NCBI GenBank assembly: GCA_016169945.1
Contig: JADLSH010000387.1
Location: 3,691,501-3,755,500, forward strand
Origin: Trachythela sp. YZ-2020
Taxonomy: Eukaryota; Cnidaria; Anthozoa; Malacalcyonacea; Clavulariidae
DNA length: 64,000 nt
Reading direction: 5' to 3'
In this document: positions 42,139 to 53,266 of the stretch, in pieces
How positions within the stretch are numbered: the first letter of the stretch is position 1
Layout of the letters: the number at the start of each line of letters is the position of its first letter
Made by a program: the position numbers and the translations under genes
Notes under the pieces: generated by a model
Databases searched by the model: none
Seen by the model: only the letters and a program-made list of their open reading frames with translations
What the model was told of the DNA's origin: nothing

Positions 42139-44588
42139 TAAACTTATTTAAACACACGGTGGCCTTTCAGTTGCCTGGTTTTCAAAGGGCCGTGTGATTT
42201 ACATTATAAAATGTTAACTATTTGCAAAAATTATTTAATTAAGGTAATTAGGTATTTACAAATATTAAAATATATCAGTATAGTGTTTCGTACTTAATTA
42301 TGATTATAATGGTTATTTAAACAGTTTTTAAAAGAGTTTATGGAGAGGCTCTCGTATTCACTAATTAGTTCATCGGGTAGGCTATTCCAGGATACGGCTC
42401 CTCGATATGAAAAACTACGTTTCATGAAATTAGTTTTAGGTTGATCTAAGTGGAGCATGCGATCATTGTTTCTTAGCTTGTACCTATCATTGTGGCGGAA
42501 GGTGAATAATTCGGATATGTAATTAGGCGTTGCTTTTTGTAGTGCTTTGAACGTCATTACATGTTCTCGCTTTTTAAGTGTGGTATCAATTGGCTCCCAT
42601 TTCAAGTGCTCAAAAATTTCAGATGATCTAGTTTCGTAGTTTGCCCCTGTTATTACGCGAGCGGCTCTGTTTTGAAGTTAATATAATTTGTTCATATTAG
42701 TAACGTTGCCGTCATGCCAAACAGTGGAACAGTAGGTAAAGTGTGGAAGAACAAGTGAATTGTACATTGTCAATAGTGCGTCCTGTGTTACAAATTGTTT
42801 TGCTCTTCTTAAAAGGGCAACACATTTTGATATTTTCTTGCATTGACTGTCCACTTGTTCTTGCCATCTTAGCTGTTCGTCACAAGTTACCGCTAGAGTT
42901 TTTTATCTGTCACTCTATTTATCATGTGATCCCCAATGGCCACAAGTGGGTCAACTGGTATCTCTCTCAGCCTTTGTCGGGATCCAATGACCATGTATTC
43001 TGTTTGGTTTTTGTTTTGTGTAAGTTTATTGGAAGATAGCCAGTTTTGAATGTTGTCAAGTTCTATGTTCATTTTATTTCAATTTCTACTGATGAATTTC
43101 CTTGACATGATATTTTTGTGTCATCAGCGAACATTGATGCCGATGTCGTTTCTAAACAGTTTGGTAAATCGTTTATGTAAATTAGAAACAGCAGTGGACC
43201 AAGATTTGATCCTTTGGGACACCGCATGTAGTAGTTTCGATATTTGATTCAGAATGGTTGATTTTACATATTTGCTTACGTTCTGAAAGGTAAGATTGGA
43301 ACCAGTGTAAGGCTGTTCCACGTATTCCGTAACGCTCTAATTTGGCGATAAGTATTTCATGGTTGACTGTGTCAAAGGCTTTTTTTAGATCAAGAAATAG
43401 TATACCATTGATAAGTCCTTTATCCATATTGACAAGGCATTGATTTATAGTATGTAATAGGGAAGTTTCTGTTGAGTGCCCAGTTCGAAAGCCTGACGTC
43501 GACTGTTGTGGCACTATTATATTTGTTTCCACTAAAAAGTTATTTATTTGGTCATAAACTAATTTTTCGAGTATTTTTGTGACTGCAGATAAAACAGATA
43601 TAGGACTGTAATTATCGCAGTTTGATTTTTCTCCCGATTTGTAAATGGGGCTGACCTTTGCAATCTTCATTTCATCTGGAAATATTCCAGTACTTAAAGA
43701 CAAGTTTAAAACGTACACTAGTGAATTGACAATTGTGTTTCCTGCGGCCTGGTGATTTGTCTGATTTAGCTCTCTTTAGTATGGCTTCTAGTTTTGCAGG
43801 TGTGATACTTTCAAAACTAAATACTTTGGTACCGGGAGTTACAAAGTGGAGTGGATCTAAATCGTTAGGAGTAATATTTATTGCCAAATTTGGGCCTATG
43901 GTAGAAAAATAGTTATTGAATTAGTTTGATATATTTTTGTCACCGGTTACTGTGTTACCGTTCACTATTAACTCTTTGATTATTGTGCATTTGATTGCTT
44001 GTTGAGAATTTCGTTTATGGTTTTCCAGCTTTCCTAGCTATTTTTTCTATTTTCTAGTTTTGTAATAGTTTGCCTTGGCTTCTTTGACTAGTTTGTTTAC
44101 TTGATTTTTACATTGTTTGTAGGACTCATGGAAAGCTGATGAATTCAAATTGACAGCTTTTTTTTTAAATAATCTCTACGATAAATCTTTGTTTTATATC
44201 ATTATTTAGCCATGGCTTATACTCACTTTTGACTTTTCTTTGTCTGACTGGTGCGTGAAAGTTCGCAATTTCAAGGAATGTCTCTTTCCAGTCGTTCCAC
44301 GCTTTATTTGGGTCGGTTTCGCAATATGGAATGCTGAACGCTTCTCTTAAATCTTGTTGAAAGTGAGTTGTGTTCAAATGTTTAAATTGCCTTGTTTCGA
44401 CTATCTTTGGTTTCTGTTTTGGAATACCAATTTTTCTGCATATGTAAGCTAAACTGTGGTCACTTATCCCTAAGTGTATGACTCCCGAGTCTATAGTTTT
44501 TGAGTCGTCTATTTTAGTAAGTATTACATCTAGTAATTTTGTGTAGTACTTGATATTCTAGTTGGTATATTAATGTGTTGCTGTAGCC
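42099..44588 (-). pseudogene. CR1/L2-like LINE nested in the Gypsy RT
   Basis: Minus strand, with a (TAA)n 3' tail at 42099-42136 (read as TTA on the plus strand). Reading from its 5' end: endonuclease C-terminus at about 44540-44400 with the ISDHSLAY motif that holds the catalytic His; a linker (44377-44165); RT at 43887-43182 with ISVLSAVTKILEKL, FLDLKKAFDTVNHEILIAKL (catalytic Asp) and GVPK in place of GVPQ; and a C-terminal piece at 42605-42294 (FSYRGAVSWNSLPDEL). The Y-x-DD box is not in frame. At least four frame breaks are present. It is 5'-truncated inside the endonuclease and looks older than the LINE at 37.7-39.9 kb. Confidence 0.8.
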
Positions 44589-44590
44589 GA

Positions 44591-45540
44591 TGCCCCGTAT
44601 CGATAACATTTTAGACCAGTTAGGTGGCTCGCGTTACTTTAATACTCTAGATCTGGCTTTTGGCAAGTACTTTGAGGGAGAAAGATAGAGAGAAGACGGC
44701 GCTCTCGTTAGGCGTGGACCACTACAAATTCACGGTTACGCCCTTCGGTTTAACCAACTCTTCCGCCACGTTCCAGCGCATGATGGGAATTTGGAAGAAA
44801 TATTTCATCGTATTCGCGCTGCAGGGTTGAAGGTCAAGCGAGACAAGTGTCAATTTGCGCAAGAATCGGTAAAGTTTCTCAGCCACATCGTACAGTATCA
44901 GCACGAGGGACGAAGCTCGATCTGTCGAAAGTCGAGGCTGTGCGTGACTTTGAGACTCCCTCTTCCCTAGCCGATGTTCGGGCGTTCATTGGTATGGCGT
45001 CGTACTATAGAAGGTTTATTAAAATTTCACCGACATAGCTGCACCCCTGCATGACATGTCTAAAGGCAGTCAACAAAAATTCAGCTGGACGTGGAGGTCG
45101 TCTGTGTTCAGCACCCATACTATCGTTGCCGGACTTTTCCGTATCCTTTACTGTTTATACAGATGCTAGCGATTTCGGGCTCGGCGCTGTCGTGACCCAG
45201 CGAAGAGGTGAAAACGAGTATGTGATGGCGTATGCCAGTCGGATACTGACGCCGGCTGAAAAAAACTACTCGACGACGGAGAAAGAGTGTCTAGCCATCA
45301 TATGGACAGTAAACTATTGGCGGCCATATTTGCTCCGTAAAGATTTAGATATTGTAACTGACCACCAACGTTTGACGTGGGTTGCAAGGTTCGAAGGAAC
45401 CCAAAAGTCATCTCACTCGGTGGATACTTGACTTGCAGGAGTATGAATTCGAAATTAAACATCGTCCTGGGAAACAACACTGCAACGCAGATACCCTTTC
45501 GCAGCTCCTCCGCGTATCAACGTCCCCTATGCCCGATATC
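44591..45540 (+). pseudogene. Gypsy RT (rest) and RNase H
   Basis: The RT resumes PRIDNILDQLGGSRYFNTLD, then FTVTPFGLTNSSATFQRMM. The Y-x-DD catalytic box and about 25 residues that should follow are missing: the sequence jumps to the HRIRAAGLKVKRDKCQFAQE segment. It then continues VRAFIGMASYYRRF. RNase H follows with FTVYTDASDFGLGAVV, NYSTTEKECLAI and IVTDHQRLTW, which keep its acidic residues. The end reads EFEIKHRPGKQHCNADTLS. Stops and shifts occur near 44680, 45040 and 45415. Confidence 0.8.
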
Positions 45541-45754
45541 AGAGCAATGATGAGGACATGATGGCTGGAGTAGCAGCCACGGAAGTGCGTGCGTCGTGGT
45601 CAAGAGAGGAGATTATCAAGGTACAGCAGGATGATCCAAGCATTTTCCTGGTTATGCAGAAGCTAAGTTGCACTAACAAAACAGCGGAGGACGACGAGGA
45701 AATCTGGAACGAGAATAGAGAGCGGCGTCGATATAGACAATTGTAGCCACAAAT

Positions 45755-47096
45755 GGAGATAAAAAATGGAGTCATACATCGCCGTGCAGAGCGGTTGGTG
45801 TTGGTTGTTCACCGAAAAATGCGCCCTGACCTTTTAAATCTTTCTCACAATGACCCAATTTCAGGACATATGGGCATTAACCGCTGTTTAGAACGTCTGC
45901 AATAACGATATTACTGGCCGGGAATAGCGTCAGAAGTGCAATTGTGGATAGCAGAATGTGTAATGTGCAACCGCCGAAAAACGCCAGTCTTGCCCAAGAA
46001 AGCACCCATGAGATGTATCGAAGTTGGACAACCAATGGAGTTATGGGCGATGGATGTCTTGGGTTCACTCCTCATGACCGCAAATGGAAATCAATACATC
46101 TTGGTGATGTCTGATCACTTCACCAAGTGGATAGAGGCGGTGTCAATGGCTAATAAGCGGGCTGAGATCGTATCCAAAACCTTTGTTGACGAAGTTGTAG
46201 CCAGACACGGAGTCCCCTGTAAATTCCTAACAGATCAAGGAAGCAGAACTAATGGAGCAGGTGTTTCATCTTCTTGGGGTGAATAAATTGCGAACTTCGC
46301 CGTACCATCCACAAACTGATGGACAAGTGGAAAGGCTAAACCGTACCCTGAAGGGAATCCTAACTGCTTATGTGAATAAAGATCACAGTGATTGAGATGT
46401 TCATTTACGTACCGTTGGCCTTGTTCGCATATCGCAATAGTGTGCATTCGTCATCTGGTGTTTCACCCTTTAGGGCAGTTTACGGTCGCGAAGCCAGCAC
46501 ACCGTTAGTGTTGACGGGTACTCATACGGAGGTAAAGCAACAGCTCATAACGAACTACTGTGACGAGTTAGAAAAGACCTTGCAGGACGTCCAGCGAGTT
46601 GTGAAGGAAAAGATACACGAGGTACAAAGAAAACAGAAGAAAGTTAAGGATATGACGATCGCAATAATCTCGACCGAAGCACACCATTTAAGGAAGGGAA
46701 GGGGATCGTATGTGACTCAACAACACGGCATTCCAAAAGGTCTGAACCGAAAATTCCACCTACAATGGTCTGCGCATTACAAAGTGCTCAGTCGTCTTGG
46801 TTGTGTAATCAGGAAACGGTAAAGCTTAGGTGGTCCACCGAAACCGTCTTAAGTCAGCCCCATGCCAACCCAGAGCTGAAGAAAACATGTCCACCAAATA
46901 CGAAAAGGAGAACCCCGAGGACAAATTAGTTCCAAACGAACCGATGATACAGCATCAAGAGATATTTACAGAGGTGCAGCCCTCACCATTACAGGAGCCT
47001 ACCCTACTACGGCGAGCCAACCGTCAGCGTCGACCACCAGACAGATACCAGGATTACAATCTAGACGAGGTAGAGATCGAGGACGCTCTCAATTAG
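45755..47096 (+). pseudogene. Gypsy integrase and C-terminal tail
   Basis: The HHCC zinc-binding part reads DLLNLSHNDPISGHMG and CVMCNRRKT. The core has WAMDVLGSL (first Asp), KFLTDQGS (second Asp) and DGQVERLNRTLKG (Glu), so all three catalytic acids are present though in different frames. IEMFIYVPLALFAYRNSVHSSS and the final basic RRANRQRRPPDRYQDY follow before the TAG at 47094. Breaks: TAA near 45904, a shift near 46240 and a TGA near 46395. Integrase joins element DNA to the host chromosome. Confidence 0.8.
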
Positions 47097-47108
47097 AGAG
47101 GGAGGTAA

Positions 47109-47243
47109 TGTAATATACAATTATAATCAGGTATTCGTATGTCGACAGACAGATGATTGATTATTCAGAGTTCACGTGTTCGTGTAAGCGTGTAAAATAT
47201 ACAAGGTTTTCAATACTGTACTGTTTTATTCGTTTATATTACA
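47109..47243 (+). repeat. 3' LTR of the Gypsy element (135 bp)
   Basis: It starts TGTAATATA and ends TATATTACA, a 9-bp inverted terminus with the canonical TG...CA. It is preceded directly by the purine tract AGAGAGGGAGG. It is unusually short for an LTR. No 5' partner is visible in the window. Confidence 0.7.
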
Positions 47244-47264
47244 AATTGATCCGTTGATCGACTG

Positions 47265-47478
47265 ATCCATTAAGACATTGAGACATTGATACATTGATGC
47301 ATTGATGCATTGATGCATTGATGCATCAATGCATCAATACATCGATACATCGATACATCGATACATCGATCCATCGATCCATCGATACATCGATACATCG
47401 ATACATCGATACATCGATACATTGATACATTCATTCATTGATACATTATATATTGATTCATTGATATATTGCTACATT
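47265..47478. repeat. 8-bp minisatellite that switches strand
   Basis: Units are ACATTGAT or GCATTGAT up to about 47325, then the reverse complement ATCAATGC, then ATCGATAC to about 47420, then TGATACAT again. The turning point at 47305-47330 is a perfect palindrome. It starts 20 bases after the Gypsy LTR. Confidence 0.9.
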
Positions 47479-47864
47479 GAGATCCCAGTCCTTCTTTAAC
47501 AGCTCGATGGAGTGGACTCTTCACTCCTGTGCCACATCATCCAAGTCATAAAGTCATCCAAGTCAAGTCTCCAGATCATTCCTCCACGAAGATCTAAGGC
47601 AGACAATCAAGTATTTCTACACTGTATGACAAAACTACTGAATGCTGGTCATGTGTCGGATTGGATAAATATCACAAAATTAATCAGCTTTTCTAAATCG
47701 TGACGCATGGTTGGTAGTTGTTAATACAGAAATCGACCCTGCTTCGTCATAACAACGATGAGGTATACATCTTTAAACTGTCTAGTTTTATGAGCATTAT
47801 ATTACGTGTTTTTTACGCATGGTCCTGGGAAGTTTAAGTTGTATTTTTTTCGGTTTTATTATTA
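47479..47864. other. non-coding DNA
   Basis: No gene seen. The 63-codon frame at 47512 has no recognisable motif. Confidence 0.4.
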
Positions 47865-48507
47865 CAGTCAAATCCGGTGTTCTGCTGCAAGCAACATAGC
47901 AATATTGTCACGCAATATTGCAATTTTGATTTGGAGATTGCTCTGAGCAATTTGCAACCGACGCGAACAAAGTTCACAATGAAATTCACAACTAGGTTTG
48001 TAAACAAAGCCTTCGATTGGCTACTAGCAAAAAAGAAGCCAATCAAATGCTCCGAGCAATTGGATTGGAGCTTCCTTTTCGCTAGTAGCCTTGTCTACAA
48101 ACCTGGTTGTGAATTTCATTATTGTTCGCGTCGGTTGACGGTTGCAAATTGCTCAGAGCAATCTTAGGCCTGCTCTGGGAACTCAACTCGCCTTAACTCG
48201 CCTTAAATCGCCTTAAATCGCATCGGTTAAAAGTCCCAATTTTCCTTAAATCGCCTTAAATCGCCTTAACTCGCCTTAACTCGCCTTAACTCGCAATATC
48301 GCCTTAAATCGCCTTAAATCGCCTTAAATCGCCTTAACTCGCATTGCTTAAAGTCGCAATTTTTCCTTAAATCGCCTTAAATCGCCTTAACTCGCCTTAA
48401 CTCGCATTATCTCGCGGCGAGTTAAGGCGAGTTACCGTCCCAGAGCAGGCCTAATCTTGTGTGACAATATTGTAATGTTGCTCGCAACAGAACACCGGAT
48501 TTGACTG
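47865..48507. mobile_element. palindromic TA-flanked element containing a second element
   Basis: The ends CAGTCAAATCCGGTGTTCTG and its inverse at 48488-48507 are perfect, with TA on each side. Internally AGATTGCTCTGAGCAATTTG, GACGCGAACAA and CACAACTAGGTTTGTA pair with their inverses at 48080-48164, so most of it is one large hairpin. CAGTC ends and TA fit the pogo/Tc1-mariner group. The right arm is broken at 48166 by the nested 287-bp element. Confidence 0.88.
48166..48452. mobile_element. nested element with TCGCCTTAAA minisatellite core (287 bp)
   Basis: The ends AGGCCTGCTCTGGGA and TCCCAGAGCAGGCCT are inverses (one spacer base differs in the right flank), bounded by AATCTT (48160-48165 and 48453-48458). 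The middle is about 22 units of CTCGCCTTAA or ATCGCCTTAA, 10 bp each, with TTAAGGCGAG at the right end in inverse. No coding frame. Confidence 0.85.
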
Positions 48508-49962
48508 TAATTATTGTAAGTGTTTTTGCCTTTAGTTGCTCGTTTAAACAAACGGCCATATAAGCAGCCATACCAAGGGCAATCTTATCCGCAGGCATAC
48601 CAAGCTGCAACCAGTTATTCACACCACGAGTAACACTGTCACCGTCCTTGGGTTTCATGGCCGTGTGGTGCCAAGTCTTATTCTCCCGGGTGTAACTGGC
48701 GAGATCATACGTCATCAGATTAATCCAGTCCATGTTCTTTCCTAGAGACTTAATATTATACGATTGAGCATTTACCGACACTGCCGCCGTCAACAGTAAT
48801 TTGTTTTTAAACGTTTTGGAAAGTTCTTCACAAAGAAGAACGAATCCTTGCTTTTGTGCAGTACCGGTTGGAAACTCCCAGTCCAAGTCAAGACCATCTA
48901 AGTTGTATTTCCGAAGAAGCTTGATTGACGATTTGATGAAATTCTTTCGACTTCTTCGTGTTTTTACCATACTTACAAAAGGTGCGGCGTTGCCTCCACC
49001 GCCTACAGAAAGCAAGATCTGGAGATGTGGGTTGACCTAGATAAAAATACAAATATTATTGCATGCTACTCAGTTGGAAATTAACATATCAGATTTCGCG
49101 AAGTTCAGCAGAATACAACTTCGGGCTCTCTCATCCATTCAAAAATTATAGTGGAAAATTTGATAAATGCTTAGGTGCTACGGCTCCAAGCAAGATCTAA
49201 ACGTGCAGTGGTGGAATTGAACATGACAGATTTAAGGGTCCTGAGGATAATAATAATGTTCATATCACCTTTAGCCCACAGGCTTTTCTGTTGGAAAATA
49301 TCTTATGTTACTATTTACTAATTTTACATTGAGTGGACCCGTTTGCAGATAAGCGAAAGTTTTAAACCATTTTTACGATGTCAATATGCACCGTAGTTGG
49401 TAACGTAAATTAATATCTTTGTGCATCTCTAAACAACTTCCATACAATTTTAATCCAATGTTAACAAATGTTAAGGTTTTACGAATTAGTGCCATATGAT
49501 TAATTTCCAAGAACAAAATTTGGTTAGCGCCCATCACAAATGATCAAATATATATTTAAAGATGAACAGTCGCGATTAAAAAATTCTCTTGTTTCAACGT
49601 GAAATAGTTAGGTGTATATAACGATCATTTGAAGGTTTCATGTACATCAGGCAGACAGTCATCGTGCGGCTATGTATGTTATCGTCCTTGTGTTAAAAAT
49701 GAAATTTTGATCTTTCATAGAAATTTATAAGCAGTCGGAATGAACCTTTTTGCTGCTAATCCTTTATAGTCCGTCAAATCTGTTGTCCAGTTCATGGGTG
49801 CCAACTTGTTGTTTTTGATCGTCGCAAAAGCATAATTAACATGGGTACAGAGAGAGGCGTTCAGATCCTTTACTGTAAAATTCATTCGTCCAGCTCTATG
49901 GCCATCCCTTGAAAAGTAGCACACACGGACATATTTCTCAGCATTTCCAGTATTAAAAAACC
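48508..49962 (-). pseudogene. GH18 chitinase-like gene, two exons, broken
   Basis: Exon A starts at 49962 after acceptor TGCTTGCAG. It reads YVRVCYFSRDGHRAGRM, then LCTHVNYAFA and LAPMNWTTDL, the first strands of a GH18 barrel, and ends near 49745. Exon B starts at 49036 after acceptor ATCTAG with VNPHLQILLSVGGGG, then YNLDGLDLDWEFP, the GH18 catalytic DxxDxDxE motif with its Glu intact, MDWINLMTYDL (substrate-binding Tyr-Asp) and GMPADKIALGMAAY. At about 48560 an extra AT shifts the frame just where GRLFKRATKGKNTY should follow, and 44 bases later the sequence runs into the TA-flanked element. The signal-peptide exon and the C-terminal half are not seen. GH18 enzymes cleave chitin, usually outside the cell. 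The exon A donor could not be fixed in phase. It is a pseudogene unless the shift is a sequencing error. Confidence 0.75.
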
Positions 49963-51969
49963 CTGCAAGCACAAAAAATACTAGCTTGATTATATAAGGA
50001 AGTAGAACACAAGCAATTGAAATGGAATACACATTTACGGTCGAACTTCTGTATTAAATGCACAAAATAACTATATGTAAATTTCATCAAATAAATCGTT
50101 GCTGCTTTGTTTTGTTCCTCTTTCGATTTTCGAAACTGTTTTATTAACTACTTGTTTGTCTTATTTTAATAAGATCTTAAAACATATAAAATACGTGTAA
50201 TTTAAAACAAAGAGCAGGAAAACCGTGCAATAAGTAGAGTAAAAAGGTTTAAAAAGATCGACGCATAAAACGATCATAACCGACCTTACTTTATTTTTGT
50301 TCACGTCAAGTTTTTTTTCTAAACAACGTTTATCGCAAAACGACAGAGACTAAAGTTGAGAAGAATTAGAGACCATAGAATGGAAATAGAACGCCAGTTG
50401 TTATCAGCATGAAATATGTAAATTTCACCAAATCACGGTTATGTCTTTATTCGTTTAATCGTTGCTGCTTTGTTTGGCTCCTTTTTTCAATTTTTGAAAA
50501 CTGTTTTGTATTCAACGCTACATAATTATGCAGCTTTACCGAAAATGGTTGGGTCGATTTTAAAAGTCTTCTGTTTTAAAAGCTGCCTATTTCTGACATT
50601 TTTTCCCTTAAGAGTAAATATGAAGGCGCTTTTTGCAGAAATGAGTAAGTATTTTTTCTACACTGTCAAGTTTCCATAAAGTGAATAGTGATTTTTTATG
50701 CTTTTAATACTAAAGAGTCACCAAATTTGCAGATCTAAATGAGAACTACTATTATTGCAAAAAATATTATAATTCATTATAATTATTTCAAGAAAAGATA
50801 AAACGTTGACGCGCACAGTTAAAAATGACGCGCGCGCTGACCAGAAACAGAATATTGATGACGCCTTAGACCCTAAACTACAAACCCAAAGTAGATGTAT
50901 TATCATGGATAATCTTATGTTAGGAAATTTATATACAGTGATGAAAAAGCTCTCTCAGTCTAAAAGGTAACAGCATTAAGATTTAAGGAGTAAATGTTAT
51001 AACAGACAACAAATTAAAGAGCGAGAGAGTTGAGAAATTTTAATAAAGCTGAAGTTAACTGACAAATGACAAGTGTCAGAACTGACAGTGCATCCTACAA
51101 ACAATTTAAATTATTCTTATTTTAAGACGTCTGAAATACGTTATTGGCTTTATTGACATTGAATAAATCATATGCACGCATTAGCCTAATATGCAGTAAA
51201 TTGTCCTTTTAGGTCGCTGTCACAATTGCACCATAGAATCATGCATGCTTGCTTGAGCTAAACCCAATTGAATCTGTCAACACATTACCTTCGAAGCACG
51301 CTTGCTAGTGTGACAAGAACGAAGTTTCATGAAATTTGATTCATATGCTTCAAATTTCAAAGGCACCGCAGGTTGTTTCAATCGTGTTGGAATGCAGTTT
51401 TACCAACCAACAAATTTTCCCAATTTCAATGGCATTAAAATATGTCGTTTTTAATCTCGTAAAACGAAAATGGTTTATCTGTGCGCAAAATGCGCTCACT
51501 TCCTAATTAAATGCATAACAAAATTTAGTTCTTTAACCAAGGCTCCATTAGGAAGTTTATTAAGTGCTCCTTCATCGTACCAGTGAAGTTTTCACAATAC
51601 CAGCAAACAGCGCTAGCAGTTATTGTATATGTTGATTTTCTTCTAAATCGACTTTATATTATTCTCATGAATTAGGAATTTTGAGTTATTGAGCCCAAAA
51701 AAATCTTTGGGAAAATACGTGTACCTTTGTACCTTATAAAATACGTGTACCTTTGAACAAATTACAAATAATATGCATGTCTGTGGAGCCCAATGATGAG
51801 ATAGTTTCAGGTTGATCAGGTTTTCATCTGTCAACTACACTTACTGCGCATTGTAAGCAAGCAGCAAGTTTTCAGTGTGACAGAAGCGTGGTCTTGGCTT
51901 AGATTCCATGCAGCTCGAACTTGGTTGAATCCTCAAGCACTTCAAGCGCTAGTGTGACCGCTACCTTAC
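49963..51969. other. non-coding DNA
   Basis: No exon for the chitinase signal peptide was recognised. The open frames at 50470 and 50718 have no motif. GTACCTTTGTACCTTATAAAATACGTGTACCTTTG near 51720 is a small direct repeat. Confidence 0.4.
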
Positions 51970-52412
51970 TTAGTATAGTATAGTATAGTATAGTATAGTA
52001 TAGTATAGTATAGTATAGTATAGTATAGTATAGTATAGTATAGTATAGTATAGTATAGTATAGTATGGTATGGTATGGTATGGTATGGTATGGTATGGTA
52101 TATGGTATGGTATGGTATGGTATGGTATGGTATGGTATGGTATGGTATGGTATGGTATGGTATGGTATGGTATGGTATGGTATGGTATGGTATGGTATAT
52201 GGTATGGTATGGTATGGTATGGTATGGTATGGTATGGTATGGTATGGTATGGTATGGTATGGTATGGCATGGCATGGCATGGCATGGCATGGCATGGCAT
52301 GGCATGGCATGGCATGGCATGGCATGGCATGGCATGGCATGGCATGGCATGGCATGGCATGGCATGGCATGGCATGGCATGGCATGGCATGGCATGGCAT
52401 GGCATGGCATGG
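51970..52412. repeat. pentanucleotide satellite in three ordered blocks
   Basis: Block 1, TAGTA units, 51970-52064. Block 2, TGGTA units, to about 52264, with two matching 2-base defects (GGTATAT at 52097 and 52194, 97 bp apart). Block 3, TGGCA units, to 52412. Adjacent blocks differ by one transition. All six frames are open, giving meaningless Met-Val-Trp-Tyr-Gly and Met-Pro-Cys-His-Ala repeats. Confidence 0.97.
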
Positions 52413-53111
52413 CGAATAGTCTTTTAACTATTAATTATAGTGCAATTTTCCTGACGGCTATAAGATCCTAAAAGAAATAAAAATTGTGGTGAGTTCTAAT
52501 TAGATTACACCAATACAATGTTTGTTACTCAACTGTATCACTATCAGTATACAATATTTATATAAATTGAAATGCTTTCCATTAATGTCAGTATTAAAAG
52601 TGTAAGCGATATGAGCATGAATGCCAGGCGTCAATAAAATGCGCGATCTGCCGAGCGCCGCTCGCACGCATCTTTTGAAGTCAGCGAGGCAGCACCCTAT
52701 TCTTGACACGTGTTGTAACACATTTGAATTTCCCGCCACACTTATATTATTATACTGAAGAGCATCGACTTCTGTGACGTCAAATTATGGCGTGCATTAA
52801 GGAATGTACATCATACGATTAACATACCCCATACGACGGTAATCCGAATACATAGAGGATATTACACGGTGGCGAGAAGATATGAATATTATTTTCGAGT
52901 GGTAAAAACAATATGGACAAAAATGAAAAGAAACTCAATAAGAACAGTCTTTATTTGACAACCGCGCGAGGAAACGGTCGCGCGAGGAAACACACGCATT
53001 ACATATTTTGTTTCATATTTCACTAGTGAAATATGGAAAATATGAGTGTTTTAGTTTCCGGTAAAACACCCATATCCATATAATAATACCCGATACTTGT
53101 TCGGCAATTTG
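52413..53111. other. non-coding DNA
   Basis: No gene recognised. CGCGCGAGGAAAC occurs twice at 52965-52991. Confidence 0.4.
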
Positions 53112-53167
53112 CGAACGACATTAATGGCGTTTCGAGTGGCGAACGATATTAATGGCGTTTCGAGTGG
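53112..53167. repeat. tandem duplication, 2 x 28 bp
   Basis: CGAACGAYATTAATGGCGTT followed by TCGAGTGG, repeated with one difference. It lies just upstream of the LINE. Confidence 0.85.
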
Positions 53168-53266
53168 ACAACCTTGGCCTTGATGCTACTACTCAGCTTG
53201 TAAAACCAAATAAAATCATATCTCCAATCGCCTCATTACAAATTTATTCAACACCTTGTCAAATTA

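Larger units (their letters stand above)
41742..47243 (+). mobile_element. 5'-truncated Gypsy LTR retrotransposon, split by a LINE
   Basis: The domain order, protease, RT, RNase H, integrase, 3' LTR, is that of Gypsy (Ty3). There is no gag and no 5' LTR. A LINE (42099-44588) lies inside the RT: the frame stops after VNSVTKKD at 42098 and resumes with MPRIDNILDQL at 44591. Many frame shifts remain. Parts are listed separately. Confidence 0.85.

Noticed and set aside
47265..47478. CRISPR array
   Set aside because: The repeats are 8 bp, directly adjacent and change strand, with no spacers. The DNA is eukaryotic.
48422..48545. Continuation of the chitinase frame into Met-Ala-Val-Cys-Leu-Asn
   Set aside because: It follows a 2-bp insertion and then runs into transposon sequence. 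The correct continuation is in another frame and is cut short.
51899..52471. Six overlapping long frames (Met-Pro-Cys-His-Ala, Met-Val-Trp-Tyr-Gly)
   Set aside because: They are translations of a pentamer satellite that lacks stop codons in every frame.
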